Positions 1 through 9,470 of a stretch of DNA of 17,558 nt are shown here, piece by piece. The position numbers and the translations under genes are program-made. Position 1 is the first letter of the stretch, and each line of letters opens with the position of its first letter. The notes under the pieces were generated by a model, which saw nothing but the letters and a program-made list of their open reading frames with translations, searched no databases and had not been told where the DNA came from. The DNA comes from Isotricha intestinalis (taxonomy: Eukaryota; Ciliophora; Litostomatea; Vestibuliferida; Isotrichidae), in NCBI GenBank assembly GCA_023807065.1, contig JAJJLU010004153.1:1-17558 (forward strand). Reading direction: 5' to 3'.

Positions 1-284
1 ATATAAAAAAATTATTATTTGTTTATTGAATATTGTATAATTAAATCAAATAATAAATCTTGAATTTTTTTAAAAATAAAAATTTATTTTTTTGATTGAA
101 TATTTGAGAAACGGGAGATAATTATAAAAAATAATTATAAACTTTTTGATTAAGATAATTTAAATAAAATGAATTGACTAATAATTTTTAATTAATTATA
201 ATTTTAAATTGTCTAAATCAAAAAAATAAATATAAAAATAAATAGGTTTTTTTTTAAAAAATAATAATTTTAAAAAAATCTAAA
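1..284. other. AT-rich upstream spacer of the surface-protein gene
   Basis: No gene is seen here. The stretch is almost pure A/T, with poly-A and poly-T runs, and presumably holds the promoter of the gene starting at 285. The palindrome ATAATTAT occurs twice, at 118-125 and 131-138, directly after the only G-rich spot (ACGGGAG, 111-117). In DNA this AT-rich the palindrome could be chance. No tRNA or snRNA signature was seen. Confidence 0.5.
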
Positions 285-3200
285 ATGAAAGTTATTGTTA
301 TTTTATGTTTTGTCTTATCGTTATGTGAAGAATTTGAAAATATTTTTAATTCTTTGAAATTCCCTCTTAGAAAATTATCAGAACCAAATACAATAAAATC
401 AAATGAAACAGTTAAATTAGATATAAACCAAGAATCAAATTATTTATTTATTTGGCCAGAGAATTGTGTCTTGAGTTCATCTTATCCTCAAGCAGAAAAT
501 TATACAAAATTCATTCAAATCCCAATATCCTCATCATCATCTCCGATTGAAATCCCTTTAAATATAGAAAATAAATTTAATTCAACTGATAATTGTAGAT
601 TTTATTATAATTCCTGTTCTTCTTCTTGTAATTTAGAACTTGAAGAAAACAGAAATTATGGATTTAAAATAACAAATCAACAATTGAGTTTCACTTTCAA
701 AATTACGAATTCAACAAATCCAGCATATTATTTCCACTTTACAAATTTAGGAACAGGAGATTTAAAAATAACAATTACAGAAGGAAATGATTCTCGAATT
801 TATAATATAATAGATAAAATCCCATTTAGAGCTTTATTTATAAATAGATTTAATTTATTGAAACAATGTTCGAATTCAGATTCATATGAATGTACTATTT
901 CAATTAATATTGAAGGGAATGAGATTCCATTTACTTTATTAATTAAAAATGCTCATGATAGTTATCCATCATATTTCTTTCCAAATGAAATGAATTTAGG
1001 AATTGCAGAAGCTTTTACACCTGTTTTTTTTTATACTGAAATTCCAAATGGAAGTGAAGGAGAAATATTCATTAATTATAAAAGAGGAGGAATAATTGCA
1101 ATTGCTAAAGTAGAAGATAAAGAAAATAATGGTACTAATGGAAAAATAGAACAAAATAACCAATTAAATGATGATTTTGTTTATGATTATTATAATAAAA
1201 AAATTAATAATATTAAATGTTCAAAAGGAAATGGGTGCTTTTTATATGTTGGAATTTATGTTTATGATATTCAAGTTGATGATGCTGCAGATTTTTCATT
1301 TTTCTTTAGATACACTAATAATAAATATAGAGATAATGTTTTGATTATGTTAAATGAATTTGTTTTTGGGATATTAAATAATGATAATTATTATTTAACT
1401 ATTAATAATAATGCAAATTCTTTGAATTTAATTTTTGATAGTGATTATTGTGAATTAACAACTAAATTAGATAATGATGAAATCAAGTTTACTCAAAATG
1501 AAAAATTTTATTCTTATTCTGGAAATTCAATGCAAGGAAAAAAATTATATCTTTCAATATCACAAAAAAAAAATTTAAGTGTTTTATATCCATATTATTC
1601 TTTAAAGGTTTTTATTCCAGACACTAATTCTATTCAATTAATATCATCAGAACATATGGAATATTGTTATTTAACATCTGATCAAAATTGTTATTTTGCT
1701 TATCCAATTAGAGATTATGAAAATATAACTTCGGTTACGTTTTATGTGTTCAGTGAAAGTGATCAAAAGGCTACATTTGATATTAAGACAAAAGAAATTG
1801 ATTTAAATTCTATTTCAAATTATGATGTGAATTTCAATGATCAGAGTCAAAATTCAAAAGTTAATTTAGTCACTCATGAAGTAGAAAATAAAGAAAAATT
1901 TATTATTATTAAAATATCTTCATCATCAAATGATTCAGGATTAATTTATGTTTTGAAAAATATATATCCTACATATCAAAGTAGAACTTTAATTCCAAAT
2001 ACTGTAAATTTATTTCACTTTCCAGATAACCACTATAATATTACTTATATTCTCCCGAAAGGAGATAATCTTCAAATGTTTGATTTTATTAATATACAAA
2101 ATGGAGGTTTATTCACTTTTCCAACTGATATTGATAATAGAAATTTATCACATAATAATTATTTATATAATATTTATCCTAATAAAGAAGTTGATGATAC
2201 AAATACAGTTAAAAAAATTATTTATTATGGTCAAGGAGATTTTATTTTAAAGACAAGAATTTCTCCAAATGATAATGTAATTTCATATAATTTGAATTTA
2301 GAAACCAATAATACAATTATAATGATAAAAAAATATCCTGATGAAATTTTACCTATATTATTATATAAAAAAATTCCAAAAAACTCAGAAGAATTTTCTA
2401 TTCCATTGAATATCTCTTTTCTTAATAACAATGAATTTTCAGAAAAATTTATTTGTGAATGTGGATTATCTAATGAACTATTTATTAGAAAATTAGAATC
2501 TGGAATAGATATTTCAACTTCCGATGAAAATAAAACAATAGATTGTAAATTAGATAACTATAAAGGGACAGTAAATTATAGGTCTGAAGATAATTCAGAG
2601 AACTTTAACTATATTTATATATATATTTCAACTAATGGAATTCAACAAAAAATAACTACAGATTCATTAGAAATGAACTCAATTAATGAAGGTCATGAAA
2701 ACAATTTCACACTTTACTCAAATAAAATAAATGGATTTATATTATCAGCTCCAACAGGGAATAATATTTTTAAAATCAACTTTTTCTTACCTCCTTATTA
2801 TAATATTTTTGTACATTCATATAGAAATGAAAATGATGAATATAATCTTGAAAACAAAAAAAATAGTACATTTACATATTTTCAAACTCGAGTTTTTAGA
2901 AGAAGAATGGTTTATTTAATAACAAAAAATTCAAATGAAAAAGGTTTAAGATTTTATTTTTATAATACTAATCCTTCAAGAAGATTTTTACAAGAAACAG
3001 AAAATCAAGAAATATCATTAACATCATTTAAATACCAAACATCAGATGATAATTCAAAATTAAGCTTATATAATATAATCTCAAGTGATATAATAGTTAA
3101 AACAAATATAACAACTCAAAAAAAATATATTATAATTTATCCAATAATATATGATAATGGTACTTTATGTAGTGCAACATATACTTTATATTTATATAAT

Positions 3201-3686
3201 TCAGAATTATCTGATGATAAAATTGACTCACTTGATAATAAAGAAGAACCTTTTCAAAAAATAACTGATTATTCTGAAGAAACTGATAATTCATTATTAT
3301 TTGAATTGGATATTACAGATAATAATACATATAAATTAACTGCAGAAGGTGTTATTAATAATAATGAAATTGTAAATTATAAAATTATTACTATTAAAAT
3401 GAATTCTACTCAGACTGATACTCAAGAAGATTCTTCTTTTTATTCTGGAACTTCTAATAATTATTTTAGTAAAGAAAGAGATAAAAAAAAATCTAAATGG
3501 TGGATTGCTTTAATTGTAATTGGAGTAGTTATTGTTATTCTTGTTATTATTTTATGTTATATTAAAAGATCACATAAGAATTCAGATTATAATACAATCA
3601 CCGGTGAAGAAAAAAATAAAATATCCAATGAAGCAGAACAAAATCAAACAAAGAATGAAGTACAACTACAACTTCAAAAAAAATAA
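285..3686 (+). CDS. Large single-pass (type I) surface glycoprotein, family not recognised
   Basis: The protein is 1133 residues. It starts with a short hydrophobic signal-peptide-like segment (residues 1-14) and has one strong membrane helix at about 1072-1093 (begins WWIALIV). This is followed by a basic stop-transfer (KRSHK) and a 40-residue hydrophilic tail rich in Gln, Asn, Lys and Glu. The ~1050-residue ectodomain is rich in Asn with many N-x-S/T sequons. It alternates short hydrophobic strands with polar loops, which looks like a chain of beta-sandwich modules. Cysteines are sparse and often closely spaced: C104/C111/C115, C195/C203, C312/C318 and C461/C469. In three of these pairs the second Cys leads into an alternating hydrophobic strand. 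I do not recognise the family. Adhesin, surface antigen or receptor roles are possible but unproven. The start codon follows a long A/T leader and immediately precedes the signal peptide, which supports it. The gene converges on the muskelin-like gene with 173 bp between stops. Confidence 0.88.
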   Translation: MKVIVILCFVLSLCEEFENIFNSLKFPLRKLSEPNTIKSNETVKLDINQESNYLFIWPENCVLSSSYPQAENYTKFIQIPISSSSSPIEIPLNIENKFNSTDNCRFYYNSCSSSCNLELEENRNYGFKITNQQLSFTFKITNSTNPAYYFHFTNLGTGDLKITITEGNDSRIYNIIDKIPFRALFINRFNLLKQCSNSDSYECTISINIEGNEIPFTLLIKNAHDSYPSYFFPNEMNLGIAEAFTPVFFYTEIPNGSEGEIFINYKRGGIIAIAKVEDKENNGTNGKIEQNNQLNDDFVYDYYNKKINNIKCSKGNGCFLYVGIYVYDIQVDDAADFSFFFRYTNNKYRDNVLIMLNEFVFGILNNDNYYLTINNNANSLNLIFDSDYCELTTKLDNDEIKFTQNEKFYSYSGNSMQGKKLYLSISQKKNLSVLYPYYSLKVFIPDTNSIQLISSEHMEYCYLTSDQNCYFAYPIRDYENITSVTFYVFSESDQKATFDIKTKEIDLNSISNYDVNFNDQSQNSKVNLVTHEVENKEKFIIIKISSSSNDSGLIYVLKNIYPTYQSRTLIPNTVNLFHFPDNHYNITYILPKGDNLQMFDFINIQNGGLFTFPTDIDNRNLSHNNYLYNIYPNKEVDDTNTVKKIIYYGQGDFILKTRISPNDNVISYNLNLETNNTIIMIKKYPDEILPILLYKKIPKNSEEFSIPLNISFLNNNEFSEKFICECGLSNELFIRKLESGIDISTSDENKTIDCKLDNYKGTVNYRSEDNSENFNYIYIYISTNGIQQKITTDSLEMNSINEGHENNFTLYSNKINGFILSAPTGNNIFKINFFLPPYYNIFVHSYRNENDEYNLENKKNSTFTYFQTRVFRRRMVYLITKNSNEKGLRFYFYNTNPSRRFLQETENQEISLTSFKYQTSDDNSKLSLYNIISSDIIVKTNITTQKKYIIIYPIIYDNGTLCSATYTLYLYNSELSDDKIDSLDNKEEPFQKITDYSEETDNSLLFELDITDNNTYKLTAEGVINNNEIVNYKIITIKMNSTQTDTQEDSSFYSGTSNNYFSKERDKKKSKWWIALIVIGVVIVILVIILCYIKRSHKNSDYNTITGEEKNKISNEAEQNQTKNEVQLQLQKK

Positions 3687-3859
3687 TTTTTAATGAATAT
3701 GAATTATTGAAAAATGTTACATTGAATTATTTTAAATAAGTAAAACAATTGATTTATTAAATCAAAAATTAAATTTTTTTTTGGTTGTATTTAAAAATAA
3801 TAAATTTTTTTTTGAAGAATATGACTTTTTATAAATTTGAAAAAAATTAAATTTAATAT

Positions 3860-6007
3860 TTAATTATTTATTTTATCCTTAATTCCATTCATCAAAAAAA
3901 TAGCAAGTTTATGTCTATTATTTTTAATATTTTCCTCAGTTTGATTATTAGGACAATTCAGCATAGAATCTAATAACCAATTTATTTTTTTTTCATTAAA
4001 ATTTCCTCTTTTAATAATATTAAAAGCATCACTAATTTTATTTTGATAAATTAATTCTTGAATATACGTATAATAAAATTTTTCATAAACTATATCTTTA
4101 GTAATTAAAGAAGTAATATTTATTTGAAATGAGTAAAAGTCATCAGAAACATTATTATTAGGGTCTGATAATCTTCCTCCAAAAATAAAACCTCTATTAA
4201 AATTATCACTATATATCATTGAAGAATTAAATCTTTTTGAAATTAAAACATTATCATTTGAAGGATTTGGAATATTATATAATACTTCTTTATCTAAGTT
4301 AAATATTATAAATTTATTTGAAAGAAAATCTCCTTCACTTCCACCAAAAAAAAATGCTAATCTTTTTTTTTTACTATAAAAGTAAGAAATACCATAAATT
4401 GGTTTTATTTCAATATGACTTTTTGAAAAATGAAAATAATTTATGTTATGATAAATTTCTTTCGTTTTTTTTTTTGAAATATCATATTTTATCATTCTAT
4501 ACATTGGAATAATTTTATCTTTATTTTTTTTATATCCTCCAAAAATATAAATGCAATTTTTAATATTATCATAAATTAAACAATGACCATATCTTGAATA
4601 TTCATCTTTAAAAGTTATATCTAATTCATTTTCATAGATATTTTCTATTTTATTTGTATTTATATTAATTTTGTAAAAATCAATATTATTATTATTTCTT
4701 TTTTTTGTTCTTGATCTACCACCAATTAAATAAATTATATTATTATCATCATCGTAACAAATTTGAAATTCTTCTTTTAAATTTAATATTTTTTCATTAA
4801 CAAAATTTTTTACACTCCATTTATGAAGAATAGTATCATAAATAAAGAATTTATCTTCATTTTTATTTTGAGAATTATTTTTTTTTCCAACTACCAATAA
4901 TTGTTTAGTTCTTTTAACAAATATCATTTTTGGAAATGAAATTGGAGGAGGTATATTACAATTTGGATTATTTTCACTTAATAATTCCCATTTTTTATTT
5001 ATTAAATTATAACTCCATAAATCATTTAAATTTGAAGAAGAATTATTTCCACCAAATAAATATAAAATATTATTTTCTTCGTCTAAAGCAAAACAATGTT
5101 CACTTCTTGCTTTTGGTATTTTTTCCATATGAATCATTTTATCATATTCACTAACCATTTGGTTAGTATTTATATTATTTATATTATTAATATTATTATC
5201 AATAATATCATTTAAAATATTAATATTTTGATTTGTATTTATTTCTATTTCATTTAAATTATATTCTTCTATATTTTTATCTCCTAATCTTTTTAACATT
5301 GTATTATATTCAGAAGCAGCTCTAAATAAAATTTTATTTTGTTCTGAAAAATAATTTAATTCTTTCGATATTTTAATTGAGTAATTATAAAGATTGAATT
5401 TAAATAAATTTTTCGATATTAAAGTTTTAATTAATTTTTCAGATTCTTCATAATCCCCTTTCATTATATTTCTAAATAAATTAGATTTTTCTTTATATTC
5501 ATATTCTTCAAATAATTTATCAAAATTACTATCACATATTTTTTCACCATAAAGTATTCTCCCTTGATTAATCCAATCACTTTGTTTATTACAATAAACT
5601 AATTTTGAATTATTTGAATATTGTTTTATATATTCTTTATTTTTTATTCCAAAAATTTGAAAAGCATTTTGTAAATTACCATTAATATTAATATTATTAT
5701 ATACTTGTAATACAATATTTATTAAAAAAAAAGGAATATTTTCATAAAAATGAAAAAATTCAAAATCAGTATTTTCATTTAATAAAGTTTTATAAATTCT
5801 TTTAGATTTAAAAGAAAATGATATTGTTCCTTGAATTTGTTCTTTTTTAAAAGAAATTCCTCTTAAAATAATCAAACTTTTAAAATTTAAAGTCAAACAA
5901 ATATAATTATTACTAAATTCACAATTTTTAACTATTGTAAAGGGAATTTCACAAATTTCTTCTTCAGGTTCTCTTTCTCTTTTCTTGTTTAATATTTCTT
6001 TTTCCAT
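3860..6007 (-). CDS. Muskelin-like kelch-repeat protein (CTLH E3 ligase-associated)
   Basis: The protein is 715 residues, against about 735 for human muskelin. The C-terminal two thirds hold six kelch blades. Their hallmark ends are YLFGG, LLVVG, YLIGG, YIFGG, FFFGG and FIFGG, between residues about 300 and 640, enough for one six-bladed propeller. Before them, at about 172-230, lies a helical CTLH-like segment whose G-D-Y-E-E-S core (184-189) followed by L-I-(x)n-L-F resembles the muskelin CTLH region. The first ~150 residues are strand-rich and could be the degenerate discoidin-like domain. An Asn/Ile-rich low-complexity linker (about 255-290) separates the CTLH-like part from the kelch repeats. 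A helical tail follows the propeller, as in muskelin. Muskelin is a component of, and substrate link to, the CTLH/GID ubiquitin ligase in animals. That role here is inferred from architecture. A generic kelch protein is the alternative. The gene lies 59 bp downstream of the two-TM gene on the same strand. Confidence 0.75.
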   Translation of the reverse strand: MEKEILNKKREREPEEEICEIPFTIVKNCEFSNNYICLTLNFKSLIILRGISFKKEQIQGTISFSFKSKRIYKTLLNENTDFEFFHFYENIPFFLINIVLQVYNNININGNLQNAFQIFGIKNKEYIKQYSNNSKLVYCNKQSDWINQGRILYGEKICDSNFDKLFEEYEYKEKSNLFRNIMKGDYEESEKLIKTLISKNLFKFNLYNYSIKISKELNYFSEQNKILFRAASEYNTMLKRLGDKNIEEYNLNEIEINTNQNINILNDIIDNNINNINNINTNQMVSEYDKMIHMEKIPKARSEHCFALDEENNILYLFGGNNSSSNLNDLWSYNLINKKWELLSENNPNCNIPPPISFPKMIFVKRTKQLLVVGKKNNSQNKNEDKFFIYDTILHKWSVKNFVNEKILNLKEEFQICYDDDNNIIYLIGGRSRTKKRNNNNIDFYKININTNKIENIYENELDITFKDEYSRYGHCLIYDNIKNCIYIFGGYKKNKDKIIPMYRMIKYDISKKKTKEIYHNINYFHFSKSHIEIKPIYGISYFYSKKKRLAFFFGGSEGDFLSNKFIIFNLDKEVLYNIPNPSNDNVLISKRFNSSMIYSDNFNRGFIFGGRLSDPNNNVSDDFYSFQINITSLITKDIVYEKFYYTYIQELIYQNKISDAFNIIKRGNFNEKKINWLLDSMLNCPNNQTEENIKNNRHKLAIFLMNGIKDKINN

Positions 6008-6066
6008 TTTTATATTTTACCTAATTAAAATATTATATATAATTTAATATATTTAAAAAAGAAAAA

Positions 6067-7032
6067 TTAAAAATTATGTGGTTGAATCCATATTTCATAT
6101 TCTTCATAATTCAAATTTATTGTAATATAATCTAATGTAATTGGACATTCAACATTTAAATTTTTTGGATTAAAATATATTTTATTCCATTTAAATAAAA
6201 ATTCTTGTAAATTTTTATAATATTTCTCTCTACTGAATAACTTTTCTTTTAACTCTAAAAATTTTGTATTTTTAATTAAATTACAAATAAAACATAAAAA
6301 TATTATAAGAAGGAATAAAACAATTGCTCCAATAATATAATATATAGTCATACTTTTTGTAATCATTAAAAAAATTATTAAAGCCATAATTAATAATATA
6401 ATAAAAAATAAGATTATCAATAAAGAATTTTTTGTAGTATAATTAGAATCAATTAAAGAATCATCATCATAATTAATAAATCTTTCATTTAATTCATTAA
6501 TAAAATTTGGAAAATTATTTTCTTCATCATTGTCATTTTCAACAGAAAAATCATTCATAAAAAATCCTTTTTTATTTCTAAATATATTTTTTATTTTATC
6601 TTGAAAATGAGAATTAATTTCTTCAGGATTAGTAAATTGAGTATAAGGTTTTTTTTGTAAAAAAAAAGTAGTTATAACTTTATCTTTCTGAAATTCAAAT
6701 TCATCATCAATATAATAAAATTTAATTTCTTTTTGTTTTTTACTTGGATTAAAATCAATACAAATCTTCGAAGAAGAAGTATATCTTTCTTTAACTTGTT
6801 TTAATAAAACATTAATATCATTATCAAATGTAAAAGATTTATTTTCTTTTATTAAATTTGATATATTTTCATTACTATTTGCAAATTTTTTTTCATCAAT
6901 TTCAGGATGAAAAATAGAATTATTAATTGTATATAATGAAAGTGAATCATCAAAACTTTCAGGAATTAATTTATCTTTTAACTCAAAAAGAGATTTCTGG
7001 TTAAGATTTTTATCATTTGTTTTTAACATCAT
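6067..7032 (-). CDS. Two-TM protein with an Erf4/GOLGA7-like C-terminal segment
   Basis: The protein is 321 residues. The first ~200 are hydrophilic and acidic, followed by two adjacent membrane helices at about 203-224 and 231-251 joined by a very short loop. A cytosolic tail of 70 residues follows. The membrane hairpin places both ends on the same side, probably the cytosol. The tail reads as an amphipathic helix (about 270-283) running into W-N-K-I-Y-F-N-P-K-N-L, then a short strand region with P-I and alternating hydrophobics (296-309). This order (Y-x2-L helix, N-x-x-Y-x-P-x-x-L, then P-I and a terminal strand) is close to the end of GOLGA7/Erf4, the accessory subunit of DHHC palmitoyltransferases. 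An upstream F-P-x(3)-L-N-x-x-F segment before the first helix could match the start of that domain. The similarity is short, so the assignment is tentative. An alternative is an unrelated protist-specific two-TM family. The start at the first Met of Met-Met fits the 118-bp spacer to the upstream gene. Confidence 0.8.
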   Translation of the reverse strand: MMLKTNDKNLNQKSLFELKDKLIPESFDDSLSLYTINNSIFHPEIDEKKFANSNENISNLIKENKSFTFDNDINVLLKQVKERYTSSSKICIDFNPSKKQKEIKFYYIDDEFEFQKDKVITTFFLQKKPYTQFTNPEEINSHFQDKIKNIFRNKKGFFMNDFSVENDNDEENNFPNFINELNERFINYDDDSLIDSNYTTKNSLLIILFFIILLIMALIIFLMITKSMTIYYIIGAIVLFLLIIFLCFICNLIKNTKFLELKEKLFSREKYYKNLQEFLFKWNKIYFNPKNLNVECPITLDYITINLNYEEYEIWIQPHNF

Positions 7033-7150
7033 TTTTTGTTTTATATTTAGTGAATTTTTTTTAAATAAATAATTAATTTTTAAAAAGCTTTCAAATATAT
7101 ATTTTTATGTTATATTAATTTATAATGTGATTTATAATAAATCATTTTTT

Positions 7151-9304
7151 TTATTTATTTTTATTCAAATTTTCATTCATAAAATTTTCTTTGAAATATC
7201 TTTTTTTTCTATCCCAAATAATTTCATTTTTTTTTGTTTTAATTTGAACAATTTTATGATGTGGTATTTCACTTTCAATAAATTCATCTAAGGGACTTTC
7301 TAAAGTTTTTAAAACAAAATCTCCATAAACAACTTTAAAATCATCAATTTTATCTTCTAAAAATTCTTGAATATGTTCAATAACTTTTGTAGAAGTAATA
7401 AACTTTCCTCCTTTTTTTAAATGTTTAAATTTAGGTTTTTTTAAAATTGCAGAAAAAGGAATTTCATTTGAATAATAACCTAAAAATAATATGTTATCAT
7501 CAAAAAGGAGAATATCTTTTATTTTAAAATATGAATTTTCATTTTCATCATTTCCTTTTTTTAATTCATTTATTGTATAATGACAATAGCATATATCCTT
7601 TGATATATTTATCCATTTATTTTCATTTTGTATTTGTGATTCATCTTCTTTCTTTTCATTTTTAATATTTTCTTTTTCAAAATCTTTCCTATTTTTTTTA
7701 TTTTTATTTTTATTACCTTTTTTATTTTTATTATTATCATTTTTCCCTTTATTATTTTCTTTAACAATATTATTATTTTTATCCTCACTTTTCTCTTTAA
7801 CATTATAATTTCCAGTAATGAAAACATTACCAAATTTAGTTAATAACACAGAAAAATTTTTTCCACAAAATATCTTTTCAATAGTATCATCTTCTATTAA
7901 ATTAGGTAAATTAATTGAAACAGGAAATTTAGCAAAATTATTATAATTGATTAAACCTAATTGTCCATTCTTATTAGAACCAAAACCCCATAATTTCATA
8001 TTTTTAGAACTTCCATTTTTAATTGTTGAAATTTCATAATTTATTTTATTTAAATGATCTTCTTGCATTCCCATAAAATCAATTAAATAATCTTTTCCTC
8101 CTTGTATAATATCTCTTCCAGTTATATTTTTATATTTAATTATATTTAAATAATCATCTAATCCCATTTCTTCAAACCAATTATATATTTCTTCTGTTTT
8201 CCATTTTATAAAAGGAGGAATTATTTTTTTTTCTAAAAGAATAAAATAATTATCTGAACAATTCATTGAGTAAAAATCATTAAATTTTTGATCGAATAAT
8301 AATTTAAATTTAGGAATTTGAAGTTTTGTTTTTACTCCTTTTTTATGTTCTGTCATTGGAATTGAATATATTTGATTTTCATTATTTAATAATATTATAT
8401 TATATATTGTTGATGAAATTTTTTTTATTTTTCCATATGTGTTTTCTAATTTTATTGGAAATTGAATTTTTTCTTTTGTTTCAATTTCTTCTTCTTCTTC
8501 TTCTTCTTCTTTTTTTTCTTTTTTATCTTCTTCATTTTTATTATCAAAAAAAATTTCATTGGGAATAAAAAAAAATTCATCTTTATGATTTAAAAATAAA
8601 ATAAATTCTTTAAACAAATAAATTTTATCAATATTTTCTTCTAAATTGAAATTTTCTTGATTTTCATATTTTTTAATTTCTTTATCTGAATAATTTAAAT
8701 TTAAAAAATATATGACATTGGAATTTTCTTGTAAAAATAAAATTATATTTTCATTTTTAGAATATGTAAAATTTTTTATTATATTAAATTTAAAATCATG
8801 TTGAAATTGTACTTTAAAACTTTTTAATTCATTTTCATATTCAATAATCATAAAAATATTATTAGAATATAAAATAAAAAATTGATTCTTATGAAAAAAT
8901 AATTGTTCTATTTGTAATTTATTCTTAAAAAAAGTTGATTCTATTTTAGGAAAAATTTCTTTATTTAAATTATAAGATAAAAGTTCATTATTTTCTTTAA
9001 TTGAATCTTCATTACAAAACTCTTTATTTTTAATTGAAATTTGAGTAATTAAGTTAAAATATTTAGATAAAAAATTTTGTTTATATAATTTAATATTATT
9101 CTCTTTATTTTTATTTGACTTTTTTTCTCTGTTTACTATTTTTGTTTTTTCTTTTACTTCATAATAATTTTCAATTTGTTTTCTAAAAAATTTTGAAGTT
9201 AATTCTAATTGAAATAAAGAATTGATATCTAAATAATTTATAACATAATCCCAACAATTATTTAAAGATAAATAATATTTTTTTTCTTCTTCTTTATTTT
9301 CCAT
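7151..9304 (-). CDS. Multidomain protein: F-box-like, RCC1-like propeller, SAM, probable MJ1316 RNA-end domain
   Basis: The protein is 717 residues. Residues about 8-48 look like an F-box helix bundle (leucines and isoleucines around D-Y-L-D-I-N-S-L and L-E-L-T-S-K-F-F). Residues 110-360 contain several degenerate beta-blade repeats of RCC1 type, with an in-frame run of eight Glu codons (266-273). Residues about 366-428 form a SAM domain: W368, then I-Y-N-W-F, G-L-x-x-Y, I-T-G-R-D-I and a closing L-x-K-I helix. A much better RCC1 blade follows at 438-500 (LWGFGSNKNGQLGL, then the classic C-G-x-x-F-S-V-L-L strand). SAM therefore seems to be inserted in the propeller. A Lys/Asn-rich linker (about 505-560) leads to a C-terminal domain at about 637-702. 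Its Y-G-D (660-662), E-I-P-H-H-K-I (679-685) and I-I-W-D-R (695-699) match the MJ1316 (former DUF504) pattern. That domain is proposed to recognise RNA ends. A ubiquitin-ligase adaptor with an RNA-linked role is inference. Confidence 0.72.
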   Translation of the reverse strand: MENKEEEKKYYLSLNNCWDYVINYLDINSLFQLELTSKFFRKQIENYYEVKEKTKIVNREKKSNKNKENNIKLYKQNFLSKYFNLITQISIKNKEFCNEDSIKENNELLSYNLNKEIFPKIESTFFKNKLQIEQLFFHKNQFFILYSNNIFMIIEYENELKSFKVQFQHDFKFNIIKNFTYSKNENIILFLQENSNVIYFLNLNYSDKEIKKYENQENFNLEENIDKIYLFKEFILFLNHKDEFFFIPNEIFFDNKNEEDKKEKKEEEEEEEEIETKEKIQFPIKLENTYGKIKKISSTIYNIILLNNENQIYSIPMTEHKKGVKTKLQIPKFKLLFDQKFNDFYSMNCSDNYFILLEKKIIPPFIKWKTEEIYNWFEEMGLDDYLNIIKYKNITGRDIIQGGKDYLIDFMGMQEDHLNKINYEISTIKNGSSKNMKLWGFGSNKNGQLGLINYNNFAKFPVSINLPNLIEDDTIEKIFCGKNFSVLLTKFGNVFITGNYNVKEKSEDKNNNIVKENNKGKNDNNKNKKGNKNKNKKNRKDFEKENIKNEKKEDESQIQNENKWINISKDICYCHYTINELKKGNDENENSYFKIKDILLFDDNILFLGYYSNEIPFSAILKKPKFKHLKKGGKFITSTKVIEHIQEFLEDKIDDFKVVYGDFVLKTLESPLDEFIESEIPHHKIVQIKTKKNEIIWDRKKRYFKENFMNENLNKNK
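8486..8509. repeat. In-frame (TTC)8 trinucleotide repeat
   Basis: There are eight perfect TTC copies on the plus strand, read as eight GAA (Glu) codons of the minus-strand multidomain gene (residues 266-273). The run lies in an acidic/basic low-complexity loop of the propeller. Such a pure codon run is prone to slippage, so its length may vary between strains. Confidence 0.9.
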
Positions 9305-9470
9305 TTAGCTTTTAAAGTTTAAATATTTTTTTCAAAATTTTTATTAAAAATAAATCCAAAAAAAAAAGAACAATAAATTCTTTTCAAAAAAATTAAAAAA
9401 AACTAAAAGAAATTAAAAAAATGAATAATAACTCAAATTTTTTTAATTATTAAAAAAAATTAAGTATTAA

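Noticed and set aside
118..138. Two ATAATTAT palindromes as a transcription-factor operator.
   Set aside because: An 8-bp A/T palindrome is expected often in DNA of this composition. It is mentioned only in the spacer description.
5160..5220. The ATATTATTAATATT-type repeats as a mobile-element or satellite repeat.
   Set aside because: They are in-frame Asn/Ile codon runs forming a low-complexity linker in the muskelin-like protein.
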